7,027 nt of DNA from Pyrinomonadaceae bacterium (GCA_013695245.1 JACDAW010000289.1:1-7027); one strand, 5' to 3'. Counted from the stretch's first letter, positions 1-6,285 are shown. Program-made: numbers and translations. Notes: generated by a model not told the origin, from the sequence alone.

Positions 1-176
1 TCATCGGCGATACGCCCAACGACATCGCTTGCGCGCGTCATTTCGGGGCGAAAGCAATCGCCGTCGCTACGGGGCGCTCGCACAACGTGGATGCGCTTCT
101 CGCCTGTCAACCGGATGCACTTCTGCCTGATCTATCCGACACCGAGCGCGTCATACGAGTTTTCAGCGAAGCGTAA
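1..176 (+). CDS. HAD-superfamily hydrolase, C-terminal fragment
   Basis: The reading frame is open from the window edge (first full codon at base 3) to a TAA at 174-176, giving the last 58 residues of a protein whose N-terminus lies outside the window. The fragment begins IGDTPNDIACAR, followed by an AVATG segment. This is the typical HAD motif IV region, where the paired acidic residues (D3 and D7 of the fragment) bind Mg2+ in phosphatases of this superfamily. The tail (PDALLPDLSDTERVIRVF) matches the usual ending of phosphoglycolate-phosphatase-like HAD proteins, in which the substrate cannot be told from this part. The catalytic nucleophile Asp (motif I) and the cap domain are not visible. 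Family assignment is firm; the substrate is unknown. The next gene follows after 137 bases in the same direction and has its own strong ribosome binding site, so co-transcription is uncertain. Confidence 0.85.
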   Translation, partial: IGDTPNDIACARHFGAKAIAVATGRSHNVDALLACQPDALLPDLSDTERVIRVFSEA

Positions 177-300
177 ATCGCTTTACCTTCCAACCGTCGT
201 TCGTCGCTCAAAACTTACATTCATCCGTAATTTTTCAAACCTTCTTCATCCCTCGCCCGTCCAAAGATATGACTGCCTCGCAAATTGTTAATCAGAACTG

Positions 301-307
301 AAGGAGG
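301..307 (+). promoter_or_regulatory. Strong Shine-Dalgarno site
   Basis: AAGGAGG is a full match to the anti-Shine-Dalgarno end of 16S rRNA and lies 6 bases before the ATG at 314. It fixes the start of the small secreted protein. It is the only perfect site in the window; the other genes have weak or poorly spaced sites. This suggests the small protein is translated at a high rate when its mRNA is present. Confidence 0.85.
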
Positions 308-313
308 AGAAAA

Positions 314-658
314 ATGAAACTGGGTAAACTATTAGCTCCGGCGGCGATCTTCGGAATGATGTTGCTTCCGGCGGCGACCGCATCGGCGCAAAACAATCAC
401 ACGCCACATAAACGCAGCATCAATCAGCGTCAGCAGCGACAGGAAAGCCGCATCTATAACGGGATTGCGAGCGGCGAACTGACGCGGCGCGAAGCTCGTC
501 GGATTGAAAATCAGCAAGAGCGGATCGAGCTTAACGAAGCGCGTGCGAGAGCGGATGGAAATTTGTCGCGCCGCGAACGCATCCGTCTCAACTATCAATT
601 AAACCGCGCCAGCCGCAGCATCTACGGTCAAAAACACGACCGGCAAGATCGCAACTAG
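314..658 (+). CDS. Small secreted Arg-rich protein with internal repeat, unknown function
   Basis: This 114-residue protein has a clear Sec signal peptide: positive start (K2, K5), hydrophobic stretch at about 7-22, and an ASA site giving likely cleavage between A25 and Q26. The mature part of about 89 residues is very basic and rich in Arg, Gln, Glu and Asn, has no cysteine, and is expected to be largely alpha-helical. It contains two related segments: residues 52-76 (ASGELTRREARRIENQQ) and 80-104 (ADGNLSRRERIRLNYQL). Each has a short G-x-L-(T/S)-R-R-E turn followed by a helix, loosely like an EF-hand-type loop and helix. I recall similar short exported proteins in Acidobacteriota and Proteobacteria but no established function. 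The perfect Shine-Dalgarno site fixes the start. It is followed by a convergent gene and a hairpin. Secretion is a strong prediction; whether it is periplasmic or extracellular, and what it binds, is not known. Confidence 0.85.
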   Translation: MKLGKLLAPAAIFGMMLLPAATASAQNNHTPHKRSINQRQQRQESRIYNGIASGELTRREARRIENQQERIELNEARARADGNLSRRERIRLNYQLNRASRSIYGQKHDRQDRN

Positions 659-672
659 GCGAACACCATAAA

Positions 673-709
673 CGACGAAGCGTGAAACCTTCTCCTCCGC
701 GCTTCGCCG
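673..709. terminator. Candidate bidirectional terminator hairpin
   Basis: Bases 673-684 pair with 698-709. The core CGAAGCG/CGCTTCG is perfect (7 pairs), extended inward by a T-G and a G-C pair and outward, past one A/C mismatch, by two G-C pairs. The loop is 13 bases. It sits between the convergent stop codons at 658 and 742, where a shared terminator is expected. No clean T-run follows on either strand (only CTTTATTT some 11 bases downstream on the plus strand), so intrinsic termination is plausible but not proven. Confidence 0.45.
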
Positions 710-739
710 TCTCTCCCAAACTTTATTTAGAGAAACATC

Positions 740-1270
740 TTACGGTTTTTGCTCGATGCTAAAACTTTGCTCACTCTTTTCCCCGCGTCGTCGGCGCGGC
801 GACTGTCGCAAGCGACGCAGGCGCAAAGTTTCATCCGTTGTTAAAAGCCGCGCGGCGTCCATCACGGGCACGAGACGCTGCCCCCAGCGCAGCGCGCGGC
901 GAACAAACTGCGAATCGAGTTTACCGGCGAGCGTCGCAACATCGCCGATTGATTTCTTATCCGCCGTGTAAACGTCGCACACCTTATCAACGGCTGCGCC
1001 GATAAACCCGTCTCCCAACCGCACCGCGAGGATGTGGGCGGGCTTGGCGGTCGCATCCAACCCTGCGCGCAGACGCAAATCCACAACCGGCAACATGTGA
1101 CCGCGCACGTCAATGACGCCGACGATGAATTTCGGCGCGCGCGGCATTCGCACCGGCTCCGTGTAGGTGAAAATCTCGGCCGTGTCCGCCACATCGAAAG
1201 CGAAGTATTCATCTTCGAGTCGCACCACAACGTATTCGTGGCTTTCGTTCGCTTCCCCGTAGTTGAACAT
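740..1270 (-). CDS. CheW-like chemotaxis/signalling adaptor protein
   Basis: This 176-residue protein is a single CheW-like domain (about residues 11-145). CheW proteins are cytoplasmic SH3-like adaptors that link chemoreceptors to the CheA kinase. Supporting segments are the beta-strand start YVVVRLEDEYFAFDV (13-27), the hallmark FIVGVIDVRGHMLPVVDLR (48-66), the ILAVRLGDGFIGAAVDKV stretch (80-97), and the closing GQRLVPVMDAARLL (130-143). The frame stays open upstream to 1510, but the sequence before M1 is antisense-like, overlaps mutL and has no CheW similarity, so the ATG at 1270 is chosen. It begins 10 bases after the mutL stop and lacks a good Shine-Dalgarno site, so it is probably translated from the mutL mRNA. 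The last 30 residues are an Arg-rich tail (R150-R162) beyond the usual domain. No CheA, receptor or other che gene is in view, so the pathway served, chemotaxis or another CheA-type system, cannot be told. Confidence 0.88.
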   Translation of the reverse strand: MFNYGEANESHEYVVVRLEDEYFAFDVADTAEIFTYTEPVRMPRAPKFIVGVIDVRGHMLPVVDLRLRAGLDATAKPAHILAVRLGDGFIGAAVDKVCDVYTADKKSIGDVATLAGKLDSQFVRRALRWGQRLVPVMDAARLLTTDETLRLRRLRQSPRRRRGEKSEQSFSIEQKP

Positions 1271-1280
1271 TGATTTTCGT

Positions 1281-3386
1281 TTAAGTTCGGTGAAAACCTT
1301 TTTCGATGTCGCGCGTGGCGAGACGCAGCACGACGGGTCGCCCGTGTGGGCAAGTAGTCGGCGAAGACGTGGTGAGCAGACGATCAATGAGCCACAGCAT
1401 CTTCTCCATTGTAAGCGGCATGTTGATCTTGATCGCTGCGCGGCAGGCGAGCGAGGCCGCGATGCGTTCACGCAAGTTGACGCGCGCTGCGCCCCGCTTC
1501 TCAGCGTCAACGGTTTCTAAAACTTCCGTTAGCAAATTCTTCGCTTCCGCCGGAGGCAAATCCGCAGGCACAGCCTTGATCGCCACCGTCCGCCCTGACA
1601 AACGCATTAAATCAAAGCCGTAGGTTTCGAGTTGGGCGACAACAGTATCGAACGCAGCGGCTTGCGCAGGAGTCAGATCGAAAGTTTCGGGCAACAGAAG
1701 ATTCTGCGATTCCGACTCGCGCGCGGCTTCAAGGCGATTGTATTTGTCGAATAGGATGCGCTCATGCGCAACGTGCTGATCAATGAGCAGCAAACCATCC
1801 GCGTCGGTGGCGATGATAAAACTTTCTTCGAGCTGACCGAGCGGGCGAATGTTCGGGGAAAGCGTTTCCGTTTTCGCTTCTTGCACAAGCCCGATGGCGG
1901 AGACAAACTGCGGCAACTTGCGTTCAACTCCTTCGTTGAATTGATGCGCCGCAGGTTTTTGCGTTTGATTTTGCGAGGCGACAGACTGAGATGGAAACGA
2001 AACGCGATTAACTTCATCCACTGCATATGCCTCTTCGTCGATTGAGACTCGACGCTCATTTCGCGTTAGCGCGTTAATTGCAGAAGATGGATTTGTTGAT
2101 AACATTGCCTCGCCACGCAACGGCTGGTTGTCTTCCGGCGCAGAAGTAAAATGAAATTCGATTTTTTCCTGTTGCGGAACAGCGTCAACTTTTGGTTCAG
2201 CAAAAACTCCCGGACGTTCGTTATAAACTTCAGAATCGGAAATATTAAAGGTCGCTGCATTCGCCGCTGAATTTACCGCTAAAGAATCAAAAGATAAAAT
2301 GTTTCGTTCGCCGTCTGTAAATGACTCTGCGTTGCTTGCATACCTTAAATTTGTTTCCGCTTCGTCGGAATTCTCTTCCGCGCGCAAGAAGTCGCCGCTG
2401 GCGAGGGCACGCCGCACCGATTCGCGCACCGCATCGGCAACGGCCGCCGCGCGCCGAAAGCGCACCTCCGTTTTTGCCGGGTGCACGTTGACATCAACCT
2501 CTTCAAGCGGCACATCGAGAAACAGCAGCGCCGCCGGATAAACTCCGTGCGGAAGCACCGAACGATAAGCTTCCGACAAGGCGCGACTGACAAGTTTGTC
2601 GCGCACAAAGCGGCCGTTAACGAACATGTATTGCGCATCGCGCGACGTGCGCCGCTCGCGCGGTGCGGAGACGAACCCGCGCGCGCGCGCAACTTCTTTG
2701 TGACCGCCATTTACTTCGAGCAGATTTTCGACGAACTCCGCGCCGAAGATTTGATAAGCGCGCTCGCGCAAGTCGCGGGCAGGGGCAGCGCGCACCACTT
2801 CTCGCCCGTTTGACGAGAGCACGAATTCGATCTCAGGATGGGCGAGTGCGTAGTGCGTAACGAGATTCGTCAGGTGATAATTTTCCGTCGCTTCGGAGCG
2901 CAAGAATTTACGGCGCGCGGGCACGTTAAAGAAGAGATCGCGCATCGTGACGGTTGTTCCGCGCGCCCGCCCCGCCGGAAGCACATCGCGCATTCGCCCG
3001 CCTTCGATCACAACTCGCGCCCCTTCCGCCTCGTCGCCGCCCTCATGCGTAATGAGTTCGACGCGTGCTACGGACGCGATGGAAGCCAACGCCTCGCCGC
3101 GAAAACCAAGCGTAGCGATAGAGTTCAAATCTTCAGCGCGACTGATCTTCGAGGTGGCATGACGCTCAAAGGCAAGCACCGCATCATCGCGCGTCATCCC
3201 GCCGCCGTCGTCCCCGACGCGCAACAATCTTCGCCCGCCCGCTTCCGTTTCAACTTCAATGCGCCGCGCCCCCGCGTCAATCGAATTTTCGATCAACTCT
3301 TTCGCAACAGAAGCCGGACGCTCAACCACTTCACCAGCGGCGATCTGATTAGCGACATGATCTGAAAGAACGCGAATTTTAGGCAT
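1281..3386 (-). CDS. mutL: DNA mismatch repair protein MutL, endonuclease type
   Basis: This 701-residue protein is a full-length MutL, the ATPase that couples MutS mismatch recognition to strand incision. The N-terminal GHKL ATPase shows the catalytic Glu30 region (KELIENSIDAGA, 29-40), DDGGGM (59-64), ATSK (77-80), TLGFRGEAL (92-100) and Lys305 in VHPAKTEVRF. A variable linker (about 335-500) is richer in Asn, Ser and Gln and lower in GC. The C-terminal domain carries the metal-dependent nicking motif DQHVAHERILFD (536-547), ACR (647-649) and CPHGRP (679-684), so this MutL should cut DNA itself, as in organisms lacking MutH. QNLLLP (561-566) fits the QxxLxP sliding-clamp-binding motif. Two motif positions deviate slightly from the canonical DQHA(X)2E(X)4E: Val539 for Ala and Asp547 for Glu. 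The ATG lies 3 bases after the bshC stop with no clear Shine-Dalgarno site, implying translational coupling; the cheW-like gene follows after 10 bases. Confidence 0.97.
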   Translation of the reverse strand: MPKIRVLSDHVANQIAAGEVVERPASVAKELIENSIDAGARRIEVETEAGGRRLLRVGDDGGGMTRDDAVLAFERHATSKISRAEDLNSIATLGFRGEALASIASVARVELITHEGGDEAEGARVVIEGGRMRDVLPAGRARGTTVTMRDLFFNVPARRKFLRSEATENYHLTNLVTHYALAHPEIEFVLSSNGREVVRAAPARDLRERAYQIFGAEFVENLLEVNGGHKEVARARGFVSAPRERRTSRDAQYMFVNGRFVRDKLVSRALSEAYRSVLPHGVYPAALLFLDVPLEEVDVNVHPAKTEVRFRRAAAVADAVRESVRRALASGDFLRAEENSDEAETNLRYASNAESFTDGERNILSFDSLAVNSAANAATFNISDSEVYNERPGVFAEPKVDAVPQQEKIEFHFTSAPEDNQPLRGEAMLSTNPSSAINALTRNERRVSIDEEAYAVDEVNRVSFPSQSVASQNQTQKPAAHQFNEGVERKLPQFVSAIGLVQEAKTETLSPNIRPLGQLEESFIIATDADGLLLIDQHVAHERILFDKYNRLEAARESESQNLLLPETFDLTPAQAAAFDTVVAQLETYGFDLMRLSGRTVAIKAVPADLPPAEAKNLLTEVLETVDAEKRGAARVNLRERIAASLACRAAIKINMPLTMEKMLWLIDRLLTTSSPTTCPHGRPVVLRLATRDIEKGFHRT

Positions 3387-3389
3387 AAA

Positions 3390-5075
3390 CTATAGATAAA
3401 CGATCTCATGATCAGTCGTACTGAGATCAATCGCGTCATGTATCCAATCAACCACGTAACGGCCATGGCGCGCGAAGAGCGAAGTGATGTTGATGCGTCG
3501 CTCTTGCAAAGTTTTCTCAGGGTAGAGCGTGGTGAAGAGGCGTTCTAGTTGGCGATGGGCGGCGCGGGCGCGGCTCATCTGTGCGCGGTAAAAACGCCCG
3601 CGTAGGGCTTCGATTTGATAGTTGATTTTGCGTTTCGTCGTTTCGAGCGCGCTACCAAGCGTCGGGTCGAAGTTTTGCAGGCCGTTCTCTAATAGATCGA
3701 GTTGGGCGCGCATCGCCTCTTCCGTTTCGTTGAAGAGGCGCGCTGCTTCTGTGCCGAGGTGTTCTTCAACGACGCGGCGCGTCACGGCGTCGAATCCCGC
3801 GAAGAGATCGCGCAAATGAAGAGCGTAACGCTCTAGCGTTCGATTGGTGCGACGCTCGACGATGGTTAAACTCGCGCGATGCAAGATCGGCGTTGCGGGT
3901 CGTTCGAGCAAGCGATAGATTTCTGATGTTTGCGCGAAGTAGGCGATCTCGGCTCCGCCGCCGAGGTAAGCGCTGGTCGGAAGCAAATAGTCTTGCACGA
4001 CAGCGCGCAAGGTGACGTTCGGACTAAACAGTTGTGGCTCGCTCTCCGCCAACGCGATCAACTCTTCAACCGTATATTCCTTGCGCCCTTCGCCTTTCGC
4101 CCGATAGCGTCCTTCAGCGTTGCGCGAGAGCGCGCGCCGCGCGCCGTCAATGTGGAGAAACAGAGGAAAAGCGTCGTCAGAGGTCAGCACTTGCGCGTGA
4201 TACCCGGCTTCTTCCAACTCGCGGCTGCGTTCGACGAGCGCGCGGGCGAGTTCGGGCGCTCGTTGCGCGGCGCGCGTGTAGAGCGGAGCGGCGAGACGTT
4301 TCAATTCCGCATTGAGCGGATCGAGCAGCACGAGGCCGTAGCGTCCGACGAGGTGCATCAGCATTCGCGCGAATGCTTCCGTGTACGTTCTTCCCGGAAG
4401 GTAAGCATCAACGATCATCTTCTTTAGTTCAGGTGAGAATTCGGTCGTCGGCAGCACGTCGAGCAAGCGCGTGATCGTGTCTTTGATGGAATCGTCGAGG
4501 ATGACTTGTCCGACCGGCATTCCTTCCGTGTGCAACTCGCTTGCGGCGCTTGCGCTCGCCAGCCGTCCGTCGCACGCGATAAATTCGGCCGACTGCACTT
4601 CTTTCCAATCGTGATCTTCGGTTGCCAGCCAGAAAACGGGGACGGCTTCCGTACCGCGCGCCGTAAGACACTTGGCGAGTTTAACGGCCGAGAGAGCCTT
4701 ATAGATCGTGTAAAGCGGCCCCGTGAAAAGTCCGATCTGTTGACCGGAGACGACCGCCACACAATCGTCTTTGCGCAGTCGCTCGATGTTCGACAACGTC
4801 TCGGCCGTCGCCCCCCAATCATTATTCATATCACGAAGCGCATCGCACAACTGCGCTCGATTCGTTTCATAACGGGTGAGCGTTTCAGAAGCGCGTTCGG
4901 CGAGTTCGTGATGGAAGCGCACGGCGTTCGGGTAGAATTTGCGGAGCGCGACGGGGTCGCGCAGGAAATCGAGAAACAGACGCGAGCTGTGCGGAACTGA
5001 ATCAAAGGCGAGCCGTTCAACTTGCAACCCGGCTTCTTCCGGCGAGCTAAAACATGCGCTTTCAACTGTGCTCAA
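3390..5075 (-). CDS. bshC: Putative cysteine ligase BshC, bacillithiol biosynthesis
   Basis: BshC is assigned to the last step of bacillithiol synthesis, adding cysteine to glucosaminyl-malate in the cytoplasm; this rests on genetics in Firmicutes. Numbering from the TTG start at 5075 (561 residues), family segments are an N-terminal SSRLFLDFLRD with following KFYPNA, VVSGQQIGLFTGPLYTIYKA (about 108-127) in the nucleotide-binding Rossmann-like core, VFWLATEDHDW (147-157), LLDPL, FLHIDGARRAL, NVTLRAVVQDYLLPTSAYLGG, and a helical, coiled-coil-like C-terminus rich in Arg. The frame is open to an ATG at 5180 (596 residues), but those 35 extra residues do not resemble BshC N-termini. The TTG at 5073-5075 is preceded by GGGAG at 10 bases and gives a length nearer the family's roughly 540, so I prefer it with moderate certainty. 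It is the first gene of the block with mutL and a cheW-like gene. BshA and BshB are not in the window. Confidence 0.93.
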   Translation of the reverse strand: MSTVESACFSSPEEAGLQVERLAFDSVPHSSRLFLDFLRDPVALRKFYPNAVRFHHELAERASETLTRYETNRAQLCDALRDMNNDWGATAETLSNIERLRKDDCVAVVSGQQIGLFTGPLYTIYKALSAVKLAKCLTARGTEAVPVFWLATEDHDWKEVQSAEFIACDGRLASASAASELHTEGMPVGQVILDDSIKDTITRLLDVLPTTEFSPELKKMIVDAYLPGRTYTEAFARMLMHLVGRYGLVLLDPLNAELKRLAAPLYTRAAQRAPELARALVERSRELEEAGYHAQVLTSDDAFPLFLHIDGARRALSRNAEGRYRAKGEGRKEYTVEELIALAESEPQLFSPNVTLRAVVQDYLLPTSAYLGGGAEIAYFAQTSEIYRLLERPATPILHRASLTIVERRTNRTLERYALHLRDLFAGFDAVTRRVVEEHLGTEAARLFNETEEAMRAQLDLLENGLQNFDPTLGSALETTKRKINYQIEALRGRFYRAQMSRARAAHRQLERLFTTLYPEKTLQERRINITSLFARHGRYVVDWIHDAIDLSTTDHEIVYL

Positions 5076-5085
5076 TTTGTATAAA

Positions 5086-5090
5086 CTCCC
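5086..5090 (-). promoter_or_regulatory. Shine-Dalgarno site supporting a TTG start for bshC
   Basis: On the minus strand this reads GGGAG and lies 10 bases before the TTG at 5073-5075. No comparable site precedes the alternative ATG at 5180, where the upstream bases read GAAGTCAAACTAACAA. It is the main sequence argument, besides family length and N-terminal similarity, for the shorter BshC. The spacing is at the long end of the normal range. Confidence 0.5.
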
Positions 5091-5106
5091 GCTTAAAATT
5101 TTCCGG

Positions 5107-5141
5107 TTCGCTTCAGCGAAGCTTTCGATGCCAGCGAAAGC
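5107..5141. repeat. Inverted hexamer cluster and overlapping hairpins in the bshC leader
   Basis: TTCGCT-TC-AGCGAA at 5107-5120 is a perfect inverted repeat with a 2-base centre. Next to it, GCTTTCG (5121-5127) pairs with CGAAAGC (5135-5141) around a 7-base loop. A smaller hairpin, GCTTC/GAAGC with a 3-base loop, spans 5110-5122 and shares bases 5121-5122 with the larger one, so the two cannot both form completely. On the preferred gene model all of this is untranslated leader of bshC. It could be an operator, an RNA control element, or chance; if translation starts at 5180 it is coding. Confidence 0.4.
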
Positions 5142-5188
5142 GCGGTGAATACCTAACCACCTTCGCTGTCTTCGTTTCATTTGTTAGT

Positions 5189-5215
5189 TTGACTTCAAAC
5201 TTGCTGCATTATAGC
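5189..5215 (+). promoter_or_regulatory. Candidate promoter for the phzF-like gene
   Basis: TTGACT (5189-5194, 5 of 6 match to the -35 consensus) is followed after 15 bases by TATAGC (5210-5215, 4 of 6 match to the -10). Transcription would start near 5222 and give an untranslated leader of about 95 bases before the ATG at 5318. The spacer is short, so this is a weaker candidate. Its -10 box overlaps the minus-strand TATAAT, so the two promoters could not be open at once. Confidence 0.35.
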
Positions 5216-5237
5216 GAGCGACTTTTGATTGAAGCAA
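5208..5237 (-). promoter_or_regulatory. Candidate sigma-70-type promoter for bshC-mutL-cheW
   Basis: Read on the minus strand, TTGCTT (5237-5232, 3 of 6 match) is followed after 18 bases by a perfect TATAAT (5213-5208). Transcription would begin near 5201, leaving a leader of about 125 bases to the TTG start at 5075, or about 20 bases to the ATG at 5180. This is the best promoter match I can see in the window and it lies where the leading gene of the minus-strand block needs one. Consensus use by this organism is assumed. Confidence 0.5.
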
Positions 5238-5317
5238 ACCGACGCTTGACCCGGCAGCGATTGATGAGGATGATACGCATTGAATCAAACCAAAATTTGG
5301 AGTTTGTGTTTCACAAA

Positions 5318-6250
5318 ATGCGCCGCTTTAATTTCTTTCAACTCGACGTTTTCACCAGCGAAGCCTTCAAAGGCAATCCGCTCGCCGTCTTTCCCGAAGC
5401 TGAAGGATTGACCGATGAAGAGATGCAAAGAATCGCGCGCGAAATGAATTTATCCGAGACGGTTTTTGTGCTTCCCTCCACTAAAGAGCGCGCGCTGCGG
5501 CGTTTGCGAATTTTTACGACGATGAAGGAACTTCCGATGGCCGGACATCCGGTTGTCGGAACTTGGAATTTGCTCGCCCGCGAAGGCGTGATCGAAAATG
5601 CTCCCACAACCGGGCGAATCACAATCGAGCACGAACTCGGCATCGGCGTGTTGCCCGTCGAGATCGAATTCGCTGACGGGAAGCCTTTGAAGGTCACGAT
5701 GACGCAGGGCAAATTCACAGCGGGCGAAACGATTGAAGATGAAAACTTGCGGCGAAGGATTGCCGAAGCGTTTAATCTTACCATTGACGCTCTTGCGCCT
5801 GACGCTCCCATCCAAGTTGCCGGAACAGGAGTTAATTTTTTGATCGTTCCCGTGTGCTCGATCGACGCTTTAAAAAATTGTCGGGCGGATGCGGCGAAGT
5901 TGGAGAAACTGCCGAAAGATTTGGGCGGCGAGTTTTCGCTTTTCACGCGCGAAACTTTGGAGCACGTTTCAAAGATTCATACGCGCATGTTCGCGCCCGC
6001 CTTCGGCATCATCGAAGACCCGGCGACGGGCAGTGCTGCTGGAACGCTCGGCGGCTATCTGGTGCATCACGGCTTGCTTGAAGAAGAAACGAAAATAGAC
6101 GGAGCGTTTCGCTTCATCATTGAACAGGGCGATTTTATCGAGCGTCCGAGCCGCATCGAGGTTGAGGTTCGCGGGAAGCGCGGAGAGGTGGAGATCGTTC
6201 GCGTTGGCGGCGCGTCGGTCGTTGTCGCGCGCGGCGAGTTGATGTTTTAA
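5318..6250 (+). CDS. PhzF-family isomerase-like protein
   Basis: This 310-residue protein is a full-length PhzF-family member with a two-lobed diaminopimelate-epimerase-like fold. Family segments are FQLDVFTSEAFKGNPLAVF (7-25), NLSETVFVLP (44-53) with Glu47 at the position of the catalytic acid/base of PhzF, ELPMAGHPVVGT (71-82), a GVNFLIVPV strand, and FGIIEDPATGSAAGTLGGYL with EDPATGSAAG at 233-242. In phenazine producers PhzF isomerises dihydro-hydroxyanthranilate, but no phenazine gene is visible and most family members have unknown substrates. The frame is open upstream to 5054, but those 88 residues lie antisense to the bshC start and leader and do not resemble the family. The ATG at 5318, directly before RRFNFFQLDVF, matches the usual start; GGAG at 5299-5302 is rather distant. 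The YpdA-like gene follows after 35 bases, so the two are probably co-transcribed. Confidence 0.93.
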   Translation: MRRFNFFQLDVFTSEAFKGNPLAVFPEAEGLTDEEMQRIAREMNLSETVFVLPSTKERALRRLRIFTTMKELPMAGHPVVGTWNLLAREGVIENAPTTGRITIEHELGIGVLPVEIEFADGKPLKVTMTQGKFTAGETIEDENLRRRIAEAFNLTIDALAPDAPIQVAGTGVNFLIVPVCSIDALKNCRADAAKLEKLPKDLGGEFSLFTRETLEHVSKIHTRMFAPAFGIIEDPATGSAAGTLGGYLVHHGLLEEETKIDGAFRFIIEQGDFIERPSRIEVEVRGKRGEVEIVRVGGASVVVARGELMF

Positions 6251-6285
6251 CGGGCGACGTGAGACGATAGCATTCTTCAAGAACA

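Noticed and set aside
91..291. Open frame of 66 codons on the plus strand at the left edge
   Set aside because: It overlaps the clear HAD hydrolase end in a different frame and has no ribosome binding site or domain; the remaining part is ordinary intergenic sequence.
177..313. Possible promoter for the small secreted protein
   Set aside because: TATGAC near 267 resembles a -10 box, but I see no -35 element at a proper distance. Nothing else in this gap could be supported apart from the ribosome binding site.
1271..1510. N-terminal extension of the CheW-like frame up to an ATG at 1510
   Set aside because: It overlaps the mutL 3' end in another frame, is rich in Arg, Ser and Cys with no CheW similarity, and the CheW domain begins properly after the ATG at 1270.
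2838..3365. Open frame of 175 codons on the plus strand
   Set aside because: It is antisense to the most conserved part of mutL (ATPase motifs) and has no recognisable domain; long antisense frames are expected in GC-rich genes.
3930..5000. Open frames on the plus strand opposite bshC (3930-4427 and 4506-5000)
   Set aside because: Both are antisense to conserved BshC segments, are Arg-rich with no family resemblance, and lack convincing start signals.
5054..5317. N-terminal extension of the PhzF-like frame
   Set aside because: These 88 residues lie opposite the bshC start and leader and across the promoter region. The PhzF family normally starts a few residues before FQLDVFTS, which matches the ATG at 5318.
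5338..5946. Open frame of 202 codons on the minus strand opposite the phzF-like gene
   Set aside because: The plus strand carries complete PhzF motifs through this region; the minus-strand product is Ser-rich with no recognisable domain.
5318..6250. Phenazine biosynthesis cluster
   Set aside because: Only a PhzF-family protein is present. No other phz genes are visible, and most PhzF-family proteins occur in organisms without phenazines.
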